Shown: positions 36,600 through 46,546 of the stretch, in pieces
Numbering within the stretch: the first letter of the stretch is position 1
Layout of the letters: the number at the start of each line of letters is the position of its first letter
Source: Desmodus rotundus
Taxonomy: Eukaryota > Chordata > Mammalia > Chiroptera > Phyllostomidae
Direction: 5' to 3'
Length of the DNA: 64,000 nt
Assembly (NCBI RefSeq): GCF_022682495.2
Contig: NC_071399.1
Location: 5,561,342 to 5,625,341 of the forward strand
Notes under the pieces: model-generated
What the model saw: the letters and a program-made list of their open reading frames with translations, nothing else
The model's database searches: none
Told to the model about the DNA's origin: nothing
Program-made: the position numbers and the translations under genes

Positions 36600-37545
36600 A
36601 ATAGTTAATTTTAATAGACTATTTTTAGAGAAGTTTTACATTCACAGCAAACTTTGGCAGAAGGTGCTGGTGTTTCCCATATATTTCTTTTCCCCACATA
36701 TGCAAAGCCTTTCCCATTTTCAATATCATTCTCCAGAACGGCAGATTTTTTTCTAACGATGAACCCGTGTTGACAGACACATCATAATCACCTAAGGTCC
36801 ATGTGTTACTGTGGAGTTCACTCTTGGTGTTATGCATTCTGTGGGTTTGGACAAATGTATCATGCCATATAGCCATCATTATAATATCATACGGAGTGTC
36901 CTTGTTGCCTGAAAAATTCTCTGTGCTCTGCCTGTTCGTCTCTCCCAACTCCCACCTCTGGCAACCACCGGTCTTTCTGTCGCCTTTATAGTTTTACTGC
37001 TTCCAGAATGTCATAAAGTTGGAACCATACAGTATATAGTATTTTCAGCGTGGCTTCTTCCACACAGTGTAACACATTCAGTTTTCTCCATGTCTCTACA
37101 TGGCTTGATAGCTCATTTCTTTTTAGTGCTGGGTAATTTTCCATCATCTGGATGTACCACAGTTTATGTACCCATTCACCTGCTGATGGGTTTCTTGGTT
37201 GCTTCCAAATTTGGGCAATTATGAAATAAACAGCTATAAAAGTCATGGGCAGGTTTTTATGTGGACATAAGTGTTCCTCTTCCTTTGGGTAAACAGCAAG
37301 GAATAGCATTGCTGGATGGTGTGATAAGCGCATGCTTAGCTTTGCAAGAACTGGCCAAGCTGCCTGCCAAAGTTGCTGGGCCACGTTGCACTCCCGCCAG
37401 CAGTGAATGAGGGCTCCCGTTGCTTCCTGTCTTTACCAACACTCGGTGTTGGCAGTATTCAAGATTTTGGCCCTTCGAGTAGGTGTGTAGTTGGATCTTA
37501 TTTCTGTTTCAATTTTCATTTCCCTAATGAATAAACTGTTTAATG
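36600..37545 (-). mobile_element. old L1 (L1ME-like) 3' end, antisense
   Basis: A long and well-preserved antisense series: TTTTAGAGAAGTTTTACATTCACAGC near 36623, ACTCTTGGTGTTATGCATTCTG near 36821, GGTTTGGACAAATGTATCATG near 36844, CTCATTTCTTTTTAGTGCTGG near 37112, CACCTGCTGATGGGTTTCTTGG near 37178, CGTTGCACTCCCGCCAGCAG near 37384. This is the 3' UTR and ORF2 end of an L1ME-type element. Several frames on both strands here (up to 132 codons) are by-products. Confidence 0.85.
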
Positions 37546-38679
37546 CAAATGCTTATGAGAAAATTAATGAATCTTTGAAAACACAAATGGGGTGATATGA
37601 TGTATGGGGATTTTGATAAGTCCTGACTAAAAAGTAACACCGACAATATCCATTCATAAAATATTTAATTGAAGAGACTTTATTTTGTTTCAAGCTTATT
37701 ATTTACGAATTCATGTGCATGCGAATGGCTTGTCAGATCTTTGTAGCCTGAAAACTGAAACTTTTTCTTTCTTCAAGCCAAAAGAAAAGCTCGTTTGATC
37801 ATTGCCCACAGTCATTTACTTCTACTTTGTTCTCTCCTACAATGCTCTCTTGTAGTCCTCATTTTCAGTAAGTCCATTTCCCAGATAAAAAGTAGTAGAT
37901 GTAACTAGGAGATTGTCTTACTGGTGAATATAGACGTGTTATCTAGTTCAAGTTAAACACTCGACAATGTGAATATAACTCTTAGCTATATGGAAGTATT
38001 GTTTCTTTTTAAGTCTCTATCTGTATACAGAATGTAGGTGAATTTGTCTGCAATTGTTTACATGGAACCAGCTTGGGTAAAGAGAGAATTTTAAGTAAAC
38101 TAGATATTTCTGGATTTAGAAAACAGAAAGAAATTTGCCACTAAGAGAAAGGACTGACTGCTCTCTGTGGCTATTTAAAGTAACCAGGTGGAACAATGGA
38201 AGGAGAGTCAAGCCTGTTTGAAAAGATGAGGGTGAGTCAAAATTTCCAAGTGATAGTCAGTCTTCACGAAATTAGCCTTACACCTCCTGAGAACCAAACC
38301 TCTGGCTAACTCTCCAGTGTTAATAAAGCTGTTACTTTGGCACTGGTGATGCGGGGCCATGTGGAATTACACTGTTTAGCTCTGTATGGGCCCTCGGCTT
38401 GCGACTGAGAAGCAGGTCAAATATATCTAACTTATATATGGCGTCTATTTTATGTAGGGAAGCTATTATCACATGTAGCATAGTAGTTTCTGTTCTAGCA
38501 AAGTATTGCTTTCTAGCATCCATGCTGTTCTTCAGCAATCTTTCATTGTTGTATATGTGTATATAGACCTAACCAGAGCGTATCATTTTGTGAAACAATT
38601 AGTAGTTCTTAAAGCATAACTAGTGACTATGTTTTCTCTATTGGACATTGTATGTGTCCTTGATTGCTGCCGTCACATT
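37546..38679. other. unassigned AT-rich DNA
   Basis: No feature seen in about 1.1 kb. Confidence 0.4.
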
Positions 38680-39100
38680 TCCCAGAACGTTGTTTTCTTA
38701 GCACAACACACCTCCTCTCACAGTTCTGGAGGTTTACACCTGAAATGAGGCTCACTTGGGTAAACACAACTGTCTCTATTCCTTGTGGAGACTGTGGGCG
38801 GCTGGGGGGGGGGGGGGAATCTGCATCCTTACCACTTCCAGCTGTCAGAGGCTACCCACACTTCTTAGCACCTGGCCCCTTTCTGTCTTCAACATGAGCA
38901 ATGGCTGGTCCAGTCTCTCTCCCATCACCTCAGACTGGCACATTGGCCCCATTCAAACAATCCAGGATCATCTGCTGTCTGATTCCAGGCCTTAATTCCC
39001 TCTGCAACTGTCATTCCTCTTTGCCACTCATCGCGACATATTCACGGGTTCTGGAAAGTAGGATGTACACATATGTGGGAGTCCATTATTCTGGCTGCAA
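38680..39100 (-). mobile_element. ancient LTR-type repeat (MaLR-like), antisense
   Basis: CACAGTTCTGGAGGTTTACACC near 38719, GAAATGAGGCTCACTTGGGTAAA near 38742, TTAGCACCTGGCCCCTTTCTGTCTTCAA near 38866, CAGGCCTTAATTCCCTCTGCAAC near 38987, CATATTCACGGGTTCTGG near 39036 and a CCATTATTCTGGCTGC end form a well-known ancient mammalian repeat in antisense. I place it with MaLR LTRs by structure, not by certain name. Confidence 0.6.
38804..38817. repeat. G14 homopolymer
   Basis: Fourteen consecutive G residues inside the LTR-like repeat. Confidence 0.95.
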
Positions 39101-39184
39101 CACATGTCTTATCTGGGGATCTCTATTAAAAAAGAAAGGGCATAAATCCTATCATGGTGGTTTATATAATAAATATTCGTATTT

Positions 39185-39330
39185 CATTTTATTTTTCAAT
39201 TACAGTTGACATTCATTATTTTTTATATTAGTTATAGGTGTACAGCACAGTGCTTTTTATATTTTATATTAGTTATATATTAGTTATAGGTGTACAGCAC
39301 AGTGCTTGTGTAAAGGTGTTTATATGTCTC
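39185..39330 (-). mobile_element. truncated L1 3' end with internal duplication, antisense
   Basis: TTTTCAATTACAGTTGACATTC begins a bat/laurasiatherian L1 3' UTR in antisense. A 32-base unit TATATTAGTTATAGG...CAGTGCTT occurs at 39224-39255 and again at 39276-39307, so the copy carries a local tandem duplication. Confidence 0.65.
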
Positions 39331-40218
39331 ACCTGACAATAAGTCTGGAGACGGGGAGTCAGCCATGCACTTCCCATCATTACCAACCTCCCTTTCCTTC
39401 ACACTTCACTATTGGAACCACGTGACTTTCAGGTCTTCCTGTGTGTTCACATTCTCAACAGGAAGAACAGGCAAGAGGAAAGGACACATAAATATGCCTT
39501 TACATGTTTTCTAGGAGCCTACTGAGGGACTGCTTCTTACACTTTATTGGCCAGAGCCATGTCACATGATAGAGTTCTTGCTGCAGAGTATCCAGGGAAG
39601 GTTAGTACCTTTATGTGGGCCCATTGTCACCCAAAGCAAAATCATCCCTCTATCGGTGAGAATGGTGGAGAGAATTAGGAATATTTGCTTCTTTGCTTAC
39701 AGACACATGACAGAAAACCTCACTCAGGGCTTTGGGAAAACACACTATCTATAATGAAGTATGGCTATAAAATAGCTTGAATGATAAAGAAATGCCAAGA
39801 ATCGCTATTTAAACTGTGTGTACTAAATATATTGAATATGAAGTTTTTTTTCCAAGCAGCAAATTATTCTTTAAACATGTGCATCCTATTTTTTTCCAGT
39901 GATTTTCAGACTAACAGTGAGTGTGAACATCACTGGGGGACTTGATTGAAATTTTAGAATCCCGGTTTCTACCCAAGATTTTAACTCAAACGTTCTCTGA
40001 GGAGGCTGTGTTTTCATGAGTACCCCAGGCATTTCTGATACAGGTGGTCAGCAGACTCTGCTTTGACTCTGTTAGAACAAAAATCCCCGGTAAGCACACC
40101 TGCTTGCAACCTATTGAGGACCTGCTGTGGGATCTGTCCCAGGCCGTGTGAAGTCTAGAGAGACCCCACCCCTGTTCTTAGGCTTCAGCTTCCAGTGAAC
40201 CAACTACATAGGCCCATT
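39331..40218. other. unassigned DNA
   Basis: No supported feature. Confidence 0.4.
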
Positions 40219-40402
40219 TCTTTTTAAAATTTTTATTGTTGTTCAATTATAGTTGTCCCCATTTCCCCCCATTACTCCCTGGCCCTACCCATCCCCCCAC
40301 CTTCCACATTCAATCCTCCCCCCCACCCCCATTGTCTTTGTACATGGGCCCTTTATACATGTTCCTTGATGGCCCTTCCTGTTCTTTCTTCCATTATCCA
40401 AC
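40219..40402 (-). mobile_element. bat L1 3' end, 5'-truncated, antisense
   Basis: TTTTTATTGTTGTTCAATTATAGTTGTCCCC near 40232 is followed by the C-rich tract of the L1 3' UTR (CATCCCCCCACC, CCTCCCCCCCACCCCC) and CTTTGTACATGGGCCCTTTATAC. Relatively young. Confidence 0.8.
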
Positions 40403-40514
40403 AGCCGTGATGTTAGAAGAACCAGGAGAAGAGGAGTGAACAGCAGGGTGAGCTCATTGTCCCTCCAGGGACCCATCATGGTTAATTCTTAGGTATTCAT
40501 TTGTGGGATTATCT

Positions 40515-40665
40515 GATTAATTACAGTCTAATTTACCCCTAGAATATAAGCACCATGAGAACAGGTACCATGTTTTCACACCACTGCCTTTCCTGGAAGG
40601 AGCAACAAGCTTAACAGTTTGTAAGATGGCAATAACATGTAGTCGATATCTGTCAAATGAAAATT
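40515..40665 (+). mobile_element. L2 3' end, sense
   Basis: CCCCTAGAATATAAGCACCATGAGAACAGG near 40535 is the L2 landmark, followed by a decayed tail. Confidence 0.6.
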
Positions 40666-40689
40666 GTGCTGCGCGCGCTCAGAATAAAG

Positions 40690-40880
40690 TAGGAATGGAT
40701 TAATTGGGAACCTCAGAAAAACTAGATAAAGGAGAAGGTAGTTCAAAGGGACCTGGAAGGGCTTCAGATGCAGCAGTGGAGGACAGAGCTTTTCAGACTG
40801 AGAAAGAGCGGCCATGAAAAGCGTGGCGGCATGAAAGCGCAGGGCCAATTAGGAAACGCGGAATCAAGCCATGCTCGCTG
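40690..40880 (-). mobile_element. possible L2 fragment, antisense
   Basis: GGCGGCATGAAAGCGCAGGGCC near 40824 and the preceding purine-rich text resemble the antisense L2 body. It lies next to a sense-strand L2 tail, so either two copies or an inversion. Confidence 0.35.
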
Positions 40881-42639
40881 ATTGATCAAAATAGGAGTTT
40901 GTGACTGTTCCTTTTTCATTTTGTTTAAAAAAATCAGGTCTGACACATGATGGAATATAGAGGTAATATTTGGTTCTAACCAATATTTCTGTGACTGTAA
41001 TAGTAAAAATGTCTATTTTTACAGTCATGATACACCTTCAAATAAGTTTATTCTGTTAATTTATTTCCCTATGTAAATATTTTATGAACTCAATAGACTA
41101 AATTCTATAATTGCTGTTTTTCAGACAAAATACCTGTTATTAAAATTGTATAACTACAGCTATTAAAACACATACAAACATCAAAAATTTAGACAGCAAA
41201 AATGCAACAGTCAGTCATGATGGAATATTAATGAATGCAGAGTCACTCTTTCCTGTTAAATTTTTGAAATATACTGTCAATAAAAGTATTTATTAATAAT
41301 TTCTTTAGGATATTCTTGGATAGTAAGTAGTATTCAGTTATAAAACACCTGGAATTTCTGACTAATTTTTTATCTTAATGTAAGCAAAAAGTCAGCTTCA
41401 TATAAATGTTTCCATGTTCTTTCTGAAAATTATATCATTGAATTACAAACAACATTATAAAAACTATTTCATGACAGAATGTTTTAATTACTCTTCTAAT
41501 TTTTTTCTTTTCTCTTGTATCTCTTCTTTAACATGAAACACACATTAAAAAGTTAGAATCTGCTTAAAGGATGGTGAAAATGATAAAAGAAAAAAGGCCT
41601 ATGATCCAATACAGAAAATTAAAGGTATTTAATATGTATGACTCCAAGACATGATGACAAATTTTTTAATATGATAACTGTATAAATACATGTGATAGTT
41701 ATTAAAAAAGGGAGATTTATTTAAGCAGGCTAAGATCTTGAACAGGGGATAATGATCTGAAGTTTTACAAAGATAAAATTTAGGTATAATGAAAAATGTT
41801 TCTGTCATTGAGAACAATGAGAAAGAAGAATATTCTTCCCCAGTAGACATGAACACTAGAGATGATCAAAAACAGACAAGATAAAAAACCTTTGGGGATC
41901 TAATAGAAAAGCCACTTTATAATGTTCTATTTCCTGGTCTGAGTAGGGTTTTCTTCTGTAATATATCCTTAATCACTTGAAAAAGAAATTAATGATCCAT
42001 GAAATGGGAATTCTTATTTCAATCGGTAGGTTATTCCACAGACTTTGAAAAGCTCTGCAGTTGTGGGTGAAACTCCCATTACCTCTCTGGGTACTATATG
42101 TCTCAGTTAACTGCTATTTCCTACCAAAATATCCTTTCTGTTCTCTTATTTTCTTTCATGTGAAAGATTAGGAAAGGACTACTTTATAAAAGCAAGCAAG
42201 TATAAAAGTTTTCTTTAGTTCACTTTATAGTATTTCTTATTTCTCTACGCATCTATGTTTCTACCTACCTACCTACCTACCTACCTGTCTACTCCTACCC
42301 CTCACTAAACATTTCAGTTCTTCCCCAGGTTAAAAAAAGGCATTCTATAATGTATAGTGGAATGTAGGACAAGTTCACAGTGATTTCTTTCAAATTATTT
42401 AGTATCAGATCTCCATAGAATATTGTATGGCTAATATAGTAAATAGTTCTCATCGAATGATTATCATGTTATTTGAGTTGGCTTCTGTGTACACATGTAC
42501 ACACTCGTGTGCTTATGTCCATTGTATCAACTATCTAACACAGTATCTTTCACTCTCATCTCTCTGTCCAAACTATCACGTGCATTGTACATGGTGATCT
42601 GAGAGCTAAAGAATAATACATATATTAAGTCAGTGTGTT
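40881..42639. other. unassigned AT-rich DNA with (ACCT)n
   Basis: Very AT-rich. The only clear item is a perfect CTAC/CTACCT repeat at 42260-42286. Confidence 0.45.
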
Positions 42640-42960
42640 ACACCCTCAGTGTGTCACATATATTAATTTTTTTAATGGTGTGAAGGTTGAAATAATGGCT
42701 GACTCAAGGCTAAGACTTCAGCTTCTTGTAAGAATCCTATGTATGAAGATGAGCAAAGTCAGGTTAAGAATGTTAGCAATGGAAACAGTGAAAGCAGAAT
42801 TTGATATTTATTTCAAAGTGAGAACTTATAGCATCATGGGATCATCTTTAAGAGATTTGCAAGAAAAAAGAGTGATAGAGTGCTCCAAGTTTTAGATGTG
42901 TTAACCGGTTACAATCACCAAGATGAGAGGTGAATGGGAAGTTGAGTAGAGAGATGAATA
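42640..42960 (-). mobile_element. possible L2 body fragment, antisense
   Basis: GGAAACAGTGAAAGCAGAATTTGATATTTATTTCAAAGTGAGAAC near 42780 and a GAGAGGTGAATGGGAAGTTGAG stretch resemble antisense L2 interior. The 86-codon frame here is incidental. Confidence 0.4.
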
Positions 42961-43254
42961 TATCGGTTTGATATTTGGATACTTGCTTTTATTGTATATA
43001 CAGTGAGTTAGCTGGATGTAGCCTCTTCAAATATTGCTTAAATATTTACTTGGTTTTTGTCACTGTATAAGCAAATTTTAAATTACTAGAATACATTTCA
43101 ACATTTCTACAGGTCTTAATTCCAAATGAGCATAAACCATTCTATATTCTTTTGCTTTGTATCAAATAACCACACCTTATCCATGTATAATATATTTGTG
43201 TGTGTAAAATGGGGTTCTTTTACATATATATGTTGTTCTCTCCAGACTGCTAGG
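42961..43254. other. unassigned AT-rich DNA
   Basis: Flank of LTR B; no feature. Confidence 0.35.
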
Positions 43255-43262
43255 TACTATCA

Positions 43263-44080
43263 TGTGGGGGGCTCTGCCCGCAGGGCCCCCCAGCCACCAC
43301 AGATGAGAATAAGTCTACCAAGAAATGATCTACTTGGGGAGGAAAGATGGCCAATCTCTCAAAGGAGAAGGGCCAAGAGCCTTTTCCTCAATGAGCTTTT
43401 ATTGGGTTCAGTTTGCACAGGAATACAGGTAAAGCTCATCAATCATTATCAGGCAGTCAGGATCAAACAATAGATAACAAACAAAGAACTCTGAGGGCTT
43501 ATTCTGATTCAGGGTCAGTTAGCTAAAGGGCCATAAGACTTTGGGAAAGAAACTCATTTCAGGCTTGGACCCTTATCATTTAAACTGAGGGTATAAACAA
43601 AGCAGGTTTCACAGGATTTTATGCATTCTTTCTTAGGCCTGATTGCCCTGGGGAATCCGCCCTTTCCAGCACAGGACTGCACTGCCCTCTGTCATTGTTT
43701 CAGGCTTAAGTCAGGCAGGGAAAGTAAGGCAGCCAAGAGATTAGAAGACTTCTTGCAGTCAGAATGAGGACTCAGGCTATGTCAAAGCCTAGGGGTGAGG
43801 GTCCATCACCCCCTTTTTCTGTAGCCCCCCAAGTCCTTCCCTGTGGCCCTCTTTGTGACCATGCCTGTCTTAGGTCATCCCTCCCTTGAGGAATCATACC
43901 TGTCATTGGCTAAGTGGTCAAGCTCAGGGCCAAGCAGGGTAAAGTAAAGTGGGCAGAGGTGGTGCCCCTGCCAGGGAGATAAGCTTTGTCTCCTTAGTGG
44001 CTTATGGTCCCAAGGTCTCTGACTCAGCCTTAGCCATGGGGGGTTACAGCTTCTGAAACCAGGCAGGGCGGTTCCCAACA
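43263..44080 (-). mobile_element. solo LTR B, same ERV family as LTR A, antisense
   Basis: Also 818 bp, sense strand minus, with TG/CA ends and a perfect but different 6-bp duplication CTATCA at 43257-43262 and 44081-44086. The minus-strand AATAAA lies at 43403-43398. It differs from LTR A by a few percent by eye (18 substitutions in the first 250 bases, fewer afterwards). The different duplications prove that A and B are separate insertions and not the two ends of one provirus. No internal viral sequence is present. The 115-codon frame at 43126-43473 and others inside are not genes. Confidence 0.88.
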
Positions 44081-44091
44081 CTATCAGTTTT

Positions 44092-44236
44092 GTTTTTTTT
44101 TTTAAGATCTTATTTAGTTATTTTTGAGAGAGTGGAAGGGAACCTGCAACTCAGCCTGTGCCCTGACTGGGAATCGAACTTGCCACCTTTCACTTCGTGG
44201 ACAACGCCCAACCAACTGAGCCACATGGGGCAGGGC
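44092..44236 (-). mobile_element. short Ves SINE, copy 3, target site split by LTR B
   Basis: A T11 tract and AAGATCTTATTTAG form the antisense tail, GGGAATCGAAC the antisense B box and ACTGAGCCACATGGGGCAGGGC the antisense head, ending at 44236. The purine segment is shortened. The right-hand duplication TACTATCAGTTTT lies at 44237-44249. The matching left copy is interrupted: TACTATCA at 43255-43262, then GTTTT at 44087-44091 on the other side of LTR B. Confidence 0.88.
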
Positions 44237-44329
44237 TACTATCAGTTTTTCAAGGACCCTGAACTATCCTTCAATGTCAGAAATTTCAGAGGTTCATTTA
44301 CTTCAAAATTTTCTGGTTAAAACAGGCCT

Positions 44330-44530
44330 TAGACACCCGCACTCAGACGCAGCCCAGAAGGTGGGTTGCTAGGCGGTTCGCTTGGTGATGCTCGAATTCA
44401 GTGCGGGCTTCTGGGCCTGGGCTTGCAACTGCGCGCACTTCTTGACGGGGCCTCTGCTCCTGGGGACTCCCAGGGCCGGTTCTCACGGTGTCACTTGAGA
44501 AAGTTCTGACCATCTTCTCCTTCTCATCTT
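44330..44530. other. isolated CpG-rich block of unknown origin
   Basis: About 200 bases contain many CpGs (CCGCACTCAGACGC near 44337, GGCGGTTCGC near 44373, CTGCGCGCACTTC near 44429) in otherwise CpG-poor DNA. A Lys/Glu-rich minus-strand reading continues to its right (44500-44570). It could be a processed pseudogene remnant or a small unmethylated regulatory island. Neither is established. Confidence 0.3.
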
Positions 44531-46124
44531 TCTCTTTCGCCTTTTCTTAAAAACAAAAGAGGAAAGGAAAAGCATTAAAAACCCATCTCTTCCATCGTGA
44601 ATGTCAAACGGGGTCAAACGCTGTCGTTGCCTCTGATAAGCTGCACCTACATAATCCCCGTGACTGGTGTTTGCTACACAGTCAATTTTATATTGTGTAA
44701 AAGAACATCTTTATTGTACGCCCTTTGTTTTGTTATTTTTATCCTTATACTACTTTTTATATGATTCTTTCAGATACATCAATTTTTTTCTTGAAACATT
44801 TAAAACAATTTATATATTTTTAACAATTAGAAAAAAACCCACTGCTAACATCCAATGTACTAATAAGCAAAAAAATAGTTTTTTTTATTTCAAGGTATGA
44901 ATTGAAAAAAATCACAAATAGACTCTAGGGCATCGTGTTTGACAAATAATTTAATGCAAGGTATATGAACAGTGTCACAAGTTTTGACTTCTTTGAATGT
45001 TACTAATCTGACATTATATTCTGCAAAGCACAGATATATTACTTTGTACTTAGCAAGCTGAACATGTGCATATGCCATGAATTATTCAATATTTTCTATA
45101 GTATTTGACATTCTGTGCTTAATAAGAAGATATCTACACACACACACACACACACTTAGAAACAGACCTCCGTGCCCTAACCTAGCACCGTCTGCCTAGT
45201 GGTTTTAATTCCAAAGCATTGTTCCATATCTAATCATCTGCAGTTAAAAAAAAAAAGAAAAAGCTGTCATTCCAAAGGTTATCTTAATAAACCTTGGAAA
45301 ATCCGATAGAAGCTACATTCATGAACATTTTGTGATAAATACTTTTAGAAAGAATATATTAAGAAATTAAAGATTCATATCAGATACTGATAAAAGAGAC
45401 ACAGACGTCACTCACCGCTACGTTTAATAAGCACTCACATATGTTATCTGTGTGGTAGTCACTGGTGAGGTTTGTTTGTTTTGATTTTCTTAAAACAAGA
45501 TCCCATGGTTACTGCAGGTAGCAAAGGTCCATTCATTTTTAAGTATTCTTTCCTTTGGTCTGCTGTGATAATATTTTCTCAGCTTGCTCTTTGAGAAATT
45601 CTGAAAATAACTTTTGAGCTCAGAGGTCATTTATGAGAATCCATTATCCTTTTTCTCCTTTCATTAAACTTTTGATTTGAAGAAGAAATATTAATAGGAC
45701 GATAGCTTCATATATCCTTTCCGAAGGAGACTTTTTTGGGGGTGAAATGATTGAAGAAAATACACACAAATGTAGTTTTCAAATTATGGAGAGACAAAGT
45801 AAAAAAAAAAAGATTAAAGCAGATAATATTCGCCCAATCCTGTAAATATTTAAAATTTCAAAATCCTTTATTAAGAGACATTTAAAAGTTTTAACCTGAC
45901 ACACTGTTCTAAATATTTATAAATTATAAGAGCAAGAAAAAAACTTTTAAGATGTATCATTCTCTGTCACTCAGAGAAATTTACTATGTGTGATGTGAGA
46001 AAATATCGGTTATGTGTTTTCAATCCCTGGGAAATAATAAATAGAACACCAAAAGTAATTATAAAACAGTCGTGGATAATGAAAATAACTAGATAAGCTG
46101 CTTGACTCTACTTAGGGATAGGAT
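44531..46124. other. unassigned AT-rich DNA
   Basis: A (CA)10 repeat at 45137-45156 is the only clear item. Confidence 0.4.
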
Positions 46125-46270
46125 AAGCCTGAGGACTGGCGTGAGAAACGCCCAGATTCAAATCTGACATTTTTACCAGATGAGTTTATACAAGTTACAC
46201 GTACATAAAAATGTTAGTTTCCTTATTTGCAAAATGAGGGATACTGTGCCCAATTTTTGTACCTAACATT
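46125..46270 (+). mobile_element. MIR, sense
   Basis: CCCAGATTCAAATCTGAC near 46151, GAGTTTATACAAGTTACACG, TTTCCTTATTTGCAAAATGAGGGATA near 46218 follow the MIR sense order. Confidence 0.7.
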
Positions 46271-46330
46271 TCAGTCAACAGGTTCGGTTTTCAAAATTAG
46301 GTTTCTTTATTCTTCTATAACGTTATTTTA

Positions 46331-46532
46331 AAAATATTTTACTTATTTATTTTTAGAGAGAGGGGGAGGGATGGAGAAAGAGAAGGAAAGAAACATCCAT
46401 CAGTTGCCTCTCACATGTGCCCCAGCTGGGACTGGCCCACAACCCAGGCACGTGCCCTGATCAGGAATCAAACTCACAACCTTTTACTTTGCAGGACGGT
46501 GCTCAACCAACTGAGCCACGATTGTCAGGATA
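46331..46532 (-). mobile_element. Ves SINE, copy 4
   Basis: Antisense tail TTACTTATTTATTTTTAGAG, purine tract at 46354-46390, antisense B box AGGAATCAAACTC near 46463 and antisense A box AACTGAGCCACG near 46509. Flanks AACGTTATTTTA (46319-46330) and AACAGTTATTTTA (46534-46546) are a near-perfect duplication. Confidence 0.9.
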
Positions 46533-46546
46533 CAACAGTTATTTTA

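Noticed and set aside
43126..43473. 115-codon plus frame
   Set aside because: Lies across the edge of solo LTR B in antisense; no coding signs.
32054..44080. One provirus bounded by the two LTRs
   Set aside because: The LTRs have different target duplications and the DNA between them is old host L1, MIR and L2, not viral genes.
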